Source of the DNA: Cyanobium sp. NIES-981
Lineage (GTDB): Bacteria; Cyanobacteriota; Cyanobacteriia; PCC-6307; Cyanobiaceae
Assembly (NCBI GenBank): GCA_945907085.1
Contig: CAMDSS010000043.1
Location: 1-11,007 of the forward strand
DNA: 11,007 bases
Direction of reading: 5' to 3'
Made by a program: the position numbers and the translations under genes. Positions within the stretch are counted from its first letter, which is position 1. Every line of letters begins with the position of its first letter. Shown piece after piece: positions 1-5,334 of this stretch. The notes under the pieces are model-generated. The model was not told the DNA's origin and searched no databases. It saw only the letters and a list, made by a program, of their open reading frames with translations.

Positions 1-591
1 TGCGTGGAGAGCGGCACCACCACCGAGCTCAACCTCGCCGATCGCATGCGCGAAATCAACGCTGCCTACACCCCGCTCAAATTCCAAACCGCCGACCAGA
101 CCTACTCGGCCTACCTGCAGGGGCGCTGCGTGGCCGTGACGAGCGACCGCTCCCAGCTGGCGGCCAAGCGCACCGGCTTCCCTACCCCGGCTGCCCACAC
201 CCTGCTGCCTGAGGTGCTCAGCAAGGAACCCCTCACCCCTGCCACGGTGAACGCTGATCCCGGCTGGGCCGATGCCGTGCGTTGGACGATCTATGCCCTG
301 ATGCAGGCCGAAGAACTCGGCATCACCCAGGCCAATGTGGCCGCCAAGGTGGTGGAAGCGAAGGCCAACCCCAACCTGGCGGATCTGCGTCGCTTCCTTG
401 GCGTTGAAGGAGACTTCGGCAACCAGTTGGGCCTCCCCCCGGATTTTGTGGTGAAGGCGATCACGGCGGTGGGCAACTACGGCGAGGTGTTTGAGCGCAA
501 TGTGGGCAGTGGCTCCAAGCTCAAGCTGGAGCGGGGTCTCAACCGTCAGTGGAAAGAGGGCGGTCTGATCTATTCGCCCCCCTTCCGTTGA
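1..591 (+). CDS. Polar amino-acid ABC transporter substrate-binding protein (3' part)
   Basis: This is the C-terminal 196 residues of a periplasmic solute-binding protein that captures amino acids and delivers them to the permeases encoded next. The reading frame is open from base 1 and begins inside the protein (visible residues CVESGTTTELNLADRM), so the GTG at base 4 is not a start. The SGTTTELNL segment, the D-R-S-Q-L stretch after YLQGRCVAVTSD, and the ending with NYGEVFERNVG, LERGLNRQW and GGLIYSPPFR are typical of the AapJ/BztA/NatF family of general or acidic/neutral amino-acid binding proteins. These are usually around 340 residues, so roughly the first 150, including the signal peptide, lie outside the window. 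The stop TGA (589-591) shares its A with the ATG of the permease. Family assignment is firm; the exact substrate range cannot be read from the sequence. Confidence 0.93.
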   Translation, partial: CVESGTTTELNLADRMREINAAYTPLKFQTADQTYSAYLQGRCVAVTSDRSQLAAKRTGFPTPAAHTLLPEVLSKEPLTPATVNADPGWADAVRWTIYALMQAEELGITQANVAAKVVEAKANPNLADLRRFLGVEGDFGNQLGLPPDFVVKAITAVGNYGEVFERNVGSGSKLKLERGLNRQWKEGGLIYSPPFR

Positions 592-1589
592 TGGGTCCTT
601 CGCTAAGGCCTGCTGCAACCACCCCGTGGTGGCGTAATCGCCGGGTGGTGCCCTTTGCGGTGCAAGCCGCCGCGGGCTTGGTGGTGCTGGTGGTGGTGGC
701 CTTTTTGCTCGGCAATTTGGTGCGCAATCTCACCGCCGCCGGCTTGCTGCTGAGTTGGAGTTGGCTCGATAACCCGGCGGGGTTTGATCTGGCCGAATCC
801 TCGATTCCCTTTTCGGCCAGCCAGCCCTATTGGCTGGCCCTGTTGGCTGGCTTGGTCAACACCTTGAAGGTGGTGGTGGTGGGCCTGGTGGGGGCCACCC
901 TGTTGGGCACGGCGGTGGGCTCTGCCGCCTTTAGCAGCAACGGTTTGCTGAAGCGTTTGGCCCGGGGCTATGTGGAATTGGTGCGCAATATCCCGTTGCT
1001 GTTGCAGCTGGTCTTTTGGTATTTCGTGGTGTTTCTGGCCTTGCCGAATGGGGTAAACGCTATTCAGCTGCCTGGCCTTGTGTTGGCGAAGTCGGGGCTG
1101 TATTTGGGCTGGTTTGGGGAGGGTTGGCAGTGGCAGCTGCCCCAGCTCACTGGCGGGGTTTGGCACGCACCCCTGCGCCTCTCGGTGGAATTTGGCGCCC
1201 TGCTCACCGGGTTGGTTGTTTACACGGCGGCCTTTATTGCCGAGGTGGTGCGGGGGGGCATCGCCGCCGTGCCCCAGGGCCAATGGGAAGCGGCCCACTG
1301 CCTCGGGTTTTCGCCCTTGGTCACCCTGCAGCGGATCGTGATGCCCCAGGCCCTGCGGGTGATCGTGCCGGGGCTCAATAGCCAGTACATCTCCTTGGCC
1401 AAAAATTCCTCCCTGGCCGTGGCCTGCGGCTACACCGATCTCTATTCCGTTGCCGAAACCACCCTCAACCAAACGGGCCGGGCCGTGGAGGTGGTGGTCT
1501 TGCTGCTGGGCTCCTATCTGGTGATCGACCTGCTGATCTCGGCCCTGATGAATGGGCTCAATGCTGCGGTGCAGCTGAAGGAGCGCTGA
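591..1589 (+). CDS. Polar amino-acid ABC transporter permease 1 (AapQ/BztB/NatG type)
   Basis: Inner-membrane subunit of the amino-acid importer, 332 residues. The ATG at 591 is preferred over an upstream in-frame GTG at 549 because it gives the TGATG overlap with the preceding gene. It also leaves a normal short cytoplasmic N-terminus before the first membrane helix (about residues 20-40). A long segment (about 45-80) precedes the transport domain, as in AapQ/BztB proteins. Family hallmarks are ELVRNIPLLLQ (129-139) and the EAA loop that contacts the ATPase, starting at E233 (EAAHCLGF, then IVMPQALRV). The later SLAKNSSLAVACGY segment is also characteristic. It would form the channel with the second permease at 1589. 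No good Shine-Dalgarno is visible before 591, so expression probably depends on coupling to the binding-protein gene. Confidence 0.93.
   Translation: MGPSLRPAATTPWWRNRRVVPFAVQAAAGLVVLVVVAFLLGNLVRNLTAAGLLLSWSWLDNPAGFDLAESSIPFSASQPYWLALLAGLVNTLKVVVVGLVGATLLGTAVGSAAFSSNGLLKRLARGYVELVRNIPLLLQLVFWYFVVFLALPNGVNAIQLPGLVLAKSGLYLGWFGEGWQWQLPQLTGGVWHAPLRLSVEFGALLTGLVVYTAAFIAEVVRGGIAAVPQGQWEAAHCLGFSPLVTLQRIVMPQALRVIVPGLNSQYISLAKNSSLAVACGYTDLYSVAETTLNQTGRAVEVVVLLLGSYLVIDLLISALMNGLNAAVQLKER
1578..1583 (+). promoter_or_regulatory. Shine-Dalgarno of permease 2
   Basis: AAGGAG lies 5 bases before the ATG at 1589, inside the last codons of permease 1. It is the clearest ribosome-binding site in the window and fixes the start of the second permease even though that ATG overlaps the previous stop by one base. 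Confidence 0.7.
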
Positions 1590-2833
1590 TGCCAGCTTTG
1601 TTGTCCCCCCTGGGCCCGGCCCCTTCCCGCTGGAAGCGCCTGCGCAGCGAGCTGTTTGGCAGCCGGGTGGATGGCCTGATTTCGATTGCCCTAGGGGCGG
1701 CCTTGGTGGCGATCGCCTTTGGCTTGCTCAAGTGGACCCTCTTCCAGGCCCAATGGGCCGTGATCCAGGCCAACAGCACCCTGTTTGCGGTGGGCCGTTA
1801 TCCGATTGAGCAGCAGTGGCGCCTCTGGCTACTCACCGCCCTGCTGGCCGCCGCCACCGGGTTGAGTTGGGGCCTGTTGCGCGCCCTTCCCCGGGATCAA
1901 CCCTCGGGCCAGCGCTGGCCCTTCAACGATCGCCTGGCGGCTGGGGTGTTGGTGGCCCTGGCCCTGGCCGTGCCCCTTTGGCTCCAGCTCAGCCTGGCGA
2001 TCCAGCTGCGCTGGTGGGGGATCACGGCCCTGGTGTTGGTGTTGCGCTGGGCGTTGGCTCGCTGGGGCAGCGACGTGCCCCGGAGGATCCAACGGCTGGT
2101 GCCGCTTCTATGGCCAGGGCTGTACTTGGTGGGCATGGTGCTGATCAGCGGTGGCCTCGGGCTGATCCAGGTCGCCCCTGCCCAATGGGGCGGGCTGCTG
2201 CTGACCCTGGTGGCCTCCAGCTTCGCGATCTTGCTCTGTTTTCCCCTGGGTCTGGTGCTAGCCCTGGGCCGGCGCAGTGAACTGCCCCTGCTGCGCTGGG
2301 GATCGGTGGTTTACATCGAATTCATCCGGGGTGCCCCGCTGATCACCCTGCTCTTTTTGGGCCAGAACATTCTTGGCTTTTTGCTCCCCGGGGGCCTAGC
2401 CCCCGATCGGGTGTGGAGGGCCGCCTGGGTGCTCACCTTCTTCGCGGCGGCCTATGTGGCGGAGGCCCTGCGCTCCGGTTTGGCAGCCGTGCCCCGCGGC
2501 CAGCTGGAAGCGGCCCAATCCCTTGGCATGACCATGCCCCAATCCCTAGTTCAGGTGGTGCTGCCCCAGGCCCTGCGGGTGGCCTTGCCCGCGGTGGTAG
2601 GCCAGTTCATCACCCTGCTCCAGGACACCACTTTGCTGTCGCTGATTGGCCTGCTCGACCTGTTGGGCACGGCCCGGGCCGTGATGGCGAACCCCGCCTT
2701 CCTGGGCAAAAGCGCCGAGGTCTATCTGGTGCTGGCGGTGTTGTTTTGGGGCTGCTGCGCCGCCCTGGGGCTCGGTAGCCGAGCCCTGGAAACCCGCCTC
2801 AACCCCAGTGAGCAGGCCAGGTATCAGCGATGA
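1589..2833 (+). CDS. Polar amino-acid ABC transporter permease 2 (AapM/BztC/NatH type)
   Basis: Second integral-membrane subunit of the importer, 414 residues. The start is set by the AAGGAG five bases upstream and by the one-base TGATG overlap with permease 1. Residues 1-180 form an N-terminal extension with several hydrophobic stretches (about 28-50, 78-98, 115-155, 170-190) that ordinary HisM/GlnP permeases lack. AapM and BztC proteins have such an extension, so the length fits that family. The conserved permease core follows: YIEFIRGAPLIT (about 242-253) and the EAA loop from E307 (EAAQSLGM, then VVLPQALRVALP). After that comes QFITLLQDTTLLSLIG (339-354), which corresponds to the SLAKNSSL segment of the partner. 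The stop overlaps the ATPase start by four bases (ATGA). Substrates are probably glutamate, glutamine, aspartate or related neutral amino acids, by family inference only. Confidence 0.92.
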   Translation: MPALLSPLGPAPSRWKRLRSELFGSRVDGLISIALGAALVAIAFGLLKWTLFQAQWAVIQANSTLFAVGRYPIEQQWRLWLLTALLAAATGLSWGLLRALPRDQPSGQRWPFNDRLAAGVLVALALAVPLWLQLSLAIQLRWWGITALVLVLRWALARWGSDVPRRIQRLVPLLWPGLYLVGMVLISGGLGLIQVAPAQWGGLLLTLVASSFAILLCFPLGLVLALGRRSELPLLRWGSVVYIEFIRGAPLITLLFLGQNILGFLLPGGLAPDRVWRAAWVLTFFAAAYVAEALRSGLAAVPRGQLEAAQSLGMTMPQSLVQVVLPQALRVALPAVVGQFITLLQDTTLLSLIGLLDLLGTARAVMANPAFLGKSAEVYLVLAVLFWGCCAALGLGSRALETRLNPSEQARYQR

Positions 2834-3621
2834 CGTCGCCCCCTTCCGGCACACCTGTCACCATGGCTTCTAGGAACCCGGCTGTGATGGACCCCATTCT
2901 CGAAGCGCGGGGTGTCCAAAAGTGGTATCCGAATGGTTACCACGCCCTGCGGGGGGTGGACCTCACCGTGCACCGCGGCGAAGTGGTGGTGATCATGGGC
3001 CCCTCCGGATCCGGCAAAAGCACCTTCATTCGCACCTTCAATGCCCTGGAGGATTTCCAGCAGGGCTCCATCACGATCGATGGCCTCAGCATCAATGAGG
3101 ACACCCGCAACATCGAGGCCATTCGCCGCGAGGTGGGGATGGTGTTCCAGCAGTTCAACCTGTTCCCGCACCTGAGCGTGCTCGACAACCTCACCCTGGC
3201 GCCGGTGTTGGTGCGCAAGCGAGCCAAGGCCCAGGTGGAGCGCGAAGCCCTGGAGTTGCTGGAGCGGGTTGGCATTGGCGAGCAGGCCCATAAATTTCCA
3301 GGCCAGCTCTCGGGCGGTCAGCAGCAGCGGGTCGCCATCGCCCGTTCGCTCTGCATGGAGCCGCGCTTGATGTTGTTTGACGAACCAACCAGTGCCCTCG
3401 ATCCGGAGATGGTGCAGGAGGTGCTGGAGGTGATGCAGGAGCTCGCCGCCGATGGCATGACCATGGTTGTCGTCACCCATGAGGTGCGCTTTGCGCGCAA
3501 TGTGGCCAGCCGGGTGGTGCTGATGGCCGAGGGAGAGGTGGTGGAAATCGCGCCTCCCGAGCAGTTCTTCACGGCTCCTAGCCACCCCCGCACCCAGCAG
3601 TTTCTTCAGCAAATCGGTTGA
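2830..3621 (+). CDS. Polar amino-acid ABC transporter ATP-binding protein (GlnQ/AapP/BgtA type)
   Basis: Cytoplasmic ATPase that powers the importer, 263 residues from the ATG at 2830, which overlaps the preceding stop as ATGA. All ABC motifs are present: Walker A GPSGSGKST (57-65), Q-loop VFQQFNLFPHL (105-115), signature LSGGQQQR (160-167), Walker B plus D-loop LMLFDEPTSALD (180-191) and the switch histidine H217 in VTHE. The Q-loop sequence and the ending (APPEQFFTAP, then RTQQFLQQI) are typical of polar amino-acid ATPases (COG1126). The first 19 residues are poorly conserved in character. In-frame ATGs at 2863 and 2887 (giving MDPILEARGVQKWYPNG) are alternative starts; the last gives a 244-residue protein closer to the usual family length of about 240-250. 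In Anabaena the homologous ATPase BgtA serves more than one importer, so sharing is possible here. Confidence 0.95.
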   Translation: MTSPPSGTPVTMASRNPAVMDPILEARGVQKWYPNGYHALRGVDLTVHRGEVVVIMGPSGSGKSTFIRTFNALEDFQQGSITIDGLSINEDTRNIEAIRREVGMVFQQFNLFPHLSVLDNLTLAPVLVRKRAKAQVEREALELLERVGIGEQAHKFPGQLSGGQQQRVAIARSLCMEPRLMLFDEPTSALDPEMVQEVLEVMQELAADGMTMVVVTHEVRFARNVASRVVLMAEGEVVEIAPPEQFFTAPSHPRTQQFLQQIG

Positions 3622-4658
3622 TGTCCGTGCTTTCTTCCCGCTTGATTCGCTACGTGCGTTTCCCGTTGGCGCTCTCAGCCATTGGCTTGGTAGCGGTGTT
3701 GGGGTTCCAGGGGTTGCAGGCGGCCTGGTTGACCCTGGTGCTGCTGTTACTGGAGATCTCCCTCTCCTTCGACAACGCGATCGTGAATGCCCGGGTGCTG
3801 GATCGCATGACCCCCGGCCAGCAAAAGTTTTTCCTCACCTGGGGTCTGGTGATCCCGGTATTTGGCGTGCGCTTTTTGGGTCCCTTGGTGATGGTGGCCC
3901 TGGCCGGCCAGGTGGGCCTGGGCGAGGCCCTGGATGCGGCCTTGCACCATCCAGACCACTACCGGGAATTACTCGAGATCGCCGAGCCCAGGATCCTGGC
4001 CTTTGGCGGCATGTTCCTGTTGATGGTGTTTCTGCACTACTTCTTCGACGACGCCAAAACCCTGCATTGGTGGACCTCCCTGGAGAAGCGCCTCAGCGCT
4101 GCCGGCCGTATTGAGGCCCTGGAAGTGGCCGTGGCCCTGATCGTGCTGCTGGTGCTCGTGGCTATCGCCCCAGGGGAGATGCGGGGCGACCTGATGGTGT
4201 GTGGTGTCTTGGGTGTGGTGCTGCAACTCTTGGCCACCTCGCTGGCCGATGCCTTTGGTGATGAGGCCCAGGCCGGGGCTCGGGTGGCGGCTGGCGGTGG
4301 GTTGGCGAGCTTCCTTTACCTGGAATTGCTCGATGCGTCCTTCAGCCTGGATGGCACGATCGGCGCCTTTGCGATCACCTCAAACATCATCTTGATCGTG
4401 GTGGGCCTGGGTCTTGGGGCCCTGTTCATCCGCTCCCTCACCTTGATGCTCACCAGGGAAAGGGCCCTTGAGGAGCTCATCTACCTAGAACATGGAGCCC
4501 ACTACGCCATTGGGGCCTTGGGTTTGTTGATGCTGGTGGGGATTCCCTTGGGAGCCCACCATCTGCATGTGCCCGAATGGCTGAGCGGCTTGATCGGCAT
4601 TGTGCTCTTGGCCATTGCCCTGGTGGATTCGATCAGGCAGGGCAAGCGTCCTGCTTAA
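3621..4658 (+). CDS. DUF475 (TerC-like) integral membrane protein
   Basis: A 345-residue polytopic membrane protein with about eight or nine hydrophobic segments. The ATG at 3621 overlaps the ATPase stop by one base (TGATG) and is preferred over a TTG one codon upstream. Two diagnostic motifs are clear: LEISLSFDNAIVNARVLDRM (44-63) and ELLDASFSLDGTIGAF (235-250). Each carries an acidic residue followed by an S-F/L-D element inside a membrane segment. An acidic/His cluster near HYFFDDAK (139-146) follows AFGGMFLLMVFL. This arrangement is that of DUF475, a branch of the TerC/LysE superfamily. TerC and Alx relatives act on metal ions, especially Mn2+ export; transfer of this role to DUF475 is inference. 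The tight coupling to an amino-acid importer suggests coexpression but does not prove shared function. It is the last gene of the operon; a hairpin follows 13 bases after the stop. Confidence 0.9.
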   Translation: MSVLSSRLIRYVRFPLALSAIGLVAVLGFQGLQAAWLTLVLLLLEISLSFDNAIVNARVLDRMTPGQQKFFLTWGLVIPVFGVRFLGPLVMVALAGQVGLGEALDAALHHPDHYRELLEIAEPRILAFGGMFLLMVFLHYFFDDAKTLHWWTSLEKRLSAAGRIEALEVAVALIVLLVLVAIAPGEMRGDLMVCGVLGVVLQLLATSLADAFGDEAQAGARVAAGGGLASFLYLELLDASFSLDGTIGAFAITSNIILIVVGLGLGALFIRSLTLMLTRERALEELIYLEHGAHYAIGALGLLMLVGIPLGAHHLHVPEWLSGLIGIVLLAIALVDSIRQGKRPA

Positions 4659-4671
4659 ACCCTCTTCTTAA

Positions 4672-4689
4672 ACCCCCTGCTTAGGGGGT
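4672..4689. terminator. Hairpin between convergent genes, possible bidirectional terminator
   Basis: A perfect 7-bp stem, ACCCCCT and AGGGGGT, encloses a GCTT tetraloop. It lies 13 bases beyond the DUF475 stop. The TAA stop of the minus-strand zinc-ribbon gene (4681-4683) lies at the junction of its loop and right arm. No proper T-tract follows on the plus strand (CTCCTCAC); on the minus strand only TTTAAG follows. It may stop or stabilise both transcripts, but efficient intrinsic termination is uncertain. Confidence 0.45.
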
Positions 4690-4953
4690 CTCCTCACTCC
4701 CCGCCTGCACAGTGCCCGCCGGTTCAGGCGGGAGGGATCTTGAGATGGAAACGCGCAAAACAGCGATGACTAAAACTGTCACGGCCGCCAAAAAAGCGGT
4801 AGTGGCGACGTGTTGAAGCTTGACCCGGTGGGCTTGGGCCTTGTCCGCCCGGGGATGGCCGCAATCTGAGCAGATCAGCATGGTGTTGGTGCGACCCACC
4901 TTGGTCACCATGCGGCCACCGCATTTCGTGCAGGACAAGGCTGCGGCCCCCAC
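4681..4953 (-). CDS. Small zinc-ribbon protein with one membrane helix, function unknown
   Basis: A 90-residue protein on the minus strand, lying between and opposite to the DUF475 gene and feoA. Two CxxC knuckles, C8-C11 (CTKC) and C28-C31 (CSDC), each followed by glycine, form a typical four-cysteine zinc or rubredoxin-like metal site separated by 16 residues. A basic stretch (37-45) then leads into one hydrophobic helix (about 49-67), followed by a polar, Pro/Glu-rich tail. The likely topology is a cytoplasmic metal-binding head anchored by a C-terminal helix. The start is GTG at 4953; an in-frame TGA lies seven codons upstream and no ATG exists before the first cysteine, although a TTG at codon 6 is also possible. 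The intact cysteine pattern argues for a real gene rather than a shadow. It is divergent from feoA and shares its 120-base upstream region. No named family is recognised. Confidence 0.72.
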   Translation of the reverse strand: MGAAALSCTKCGGRMVTKVGRTNTMLICSDCGHPRADKAQAHRVKLQHVATTAFLAAVTVLVIAVLRVSISRSLPPEPAGTVQAGSEETP

Positions 4954-5073
4954 TGGATCGATGCTGACCCATCACCCTAGGAGCCAGGGTTTTGGGCTTG
5001 CGTATCCGATGCCTCCAAAAGCAACCCCAGGCGCCCTACGATATTGAAACTCACTCTCAATAAGCCCCGTCCA
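4954..5073. promoter_or_regulatory. Divergent intergenic region upstream of feoAB and the zinc-ribbon gene
   Basis: This 120-base stretch must carry the promoters of both divergent genes. On the plus strand TACGAT (5037-5042) or GATATT (5040-5045) could serve as a -10 element immediately before and overlapping the Fur-like palindrome, but no matching -35 box is visible at normal spacing. No convincing minus-strand promoter was found by eye. Confidence 0.4.
5043..5061. promoter_or_regulatory. Fur-box-like operator upstream of feoA
   Basis: The 19-base sequence ATTGAAACTCACTCTCAAT is an imperfect palindrome in which 7 of 9 position pairs are complementary. The central 15 bases match the classical 7-1-7 Fur consensus TGATAATCATTATCA at 11 positions by hand comparison. 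It ends 12 bases before the feoA ATG and overlaps possible -10 elements. Fur bound with Fe2+ would therefore block transcription of feoAB, the expected regulation of a ferrous-iron importer. The site also covers a TTG at 5044 that opens the longer reading frame, which argues that this TTG is not the start. Confidence 0.68.
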
Positions 5074-5334
5074 ATGCGAACGCCCGCCCACTTGGCCGAT
5101 TTGGCTCCAGGGCAGTCAGCCACCATCGCGGCCATTGAGGCCCATGCGGGGCTTCGCAACCGACTCGAGGCCCTTGGGCTCAGCCGGGGGCAGCGGGTGC
5201 AGATGCTGCGCCGGGCCTGGTTGGCGGGCCCCCTGCATGTGCGCGTTGGCATGACCGAACTCATGCTGCGCCGCGCCGATGCCGCCAGGGTGGGTCTGGA
5301 AGCGGGCCTGGAGGCGTGGCCGGTGGCGGCGTGA
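5074..5334 (+). CDS. feoA: FeoA, ferrous iron transport accessory protein
   Basis: An 86-residue cytoplasmic SH3-like protein that assists the FeoB iron transporter. The domain fills the protein. It starts with LADLAPGQSATIAAI, continues with the hallmark RLEALGLSRGQRVQMLRRAW (30-49), and then GPLHVRVGMTELMLRRADAARV, the order seen in FeoA proteins of 75-90 residues. The ATG at 5074 is chosen over an in-frame TTG at 5044 because the latter lies inside the Fur-like operator and adds ten residues unrelated to the domain. No clear Shine-Dalgarno is seen. The stop overlaps the FeoB GTG start as GTGA, so the two are coupled. Expression is probably controlled by iron through the upstream palindrome. 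Confidence 0.93.
   Translation: MRTPAHLADLAPGQSATIAAIEAHAGLRNRLEALGLSRGQRVQMLRRAWLAGPLHVRVGMTELMLRRADAARVGLEAGLEAWPVAA

Noticed and set aside
549..590. GTG at 549 as the start of permease 1
   Set aside because: It would extend the protein 14 residues into the end of the binding-protein gene. The ATG at 591 gives the same TGATG junction seen repeatedly in this operon.
678..705. GTG/GGT-rich tandem-like stretch
   Set aside because: It encodes consecutive valines and leucines of a membrane helix in permease 1. Similar runs occur in other membrane genes here, so it is coding bias rather than a repeat element.
603..1472. Long minus-strand frames opposite permease 1, ndhF4 (7297-8070, 8191-8976) and others
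   Set aside because: The products are His/Gln/Gly-rich, lack any recognisable fold and lie wholly inside well-supported genes on the plus strand.
1709..1716. GCGATCGC octamer (HIP1 site)
   Set aside because: Only one copy was noticed, so there is no sign of the HIP1 enrichment seen in some cyanobacteria and nothing to interpret.
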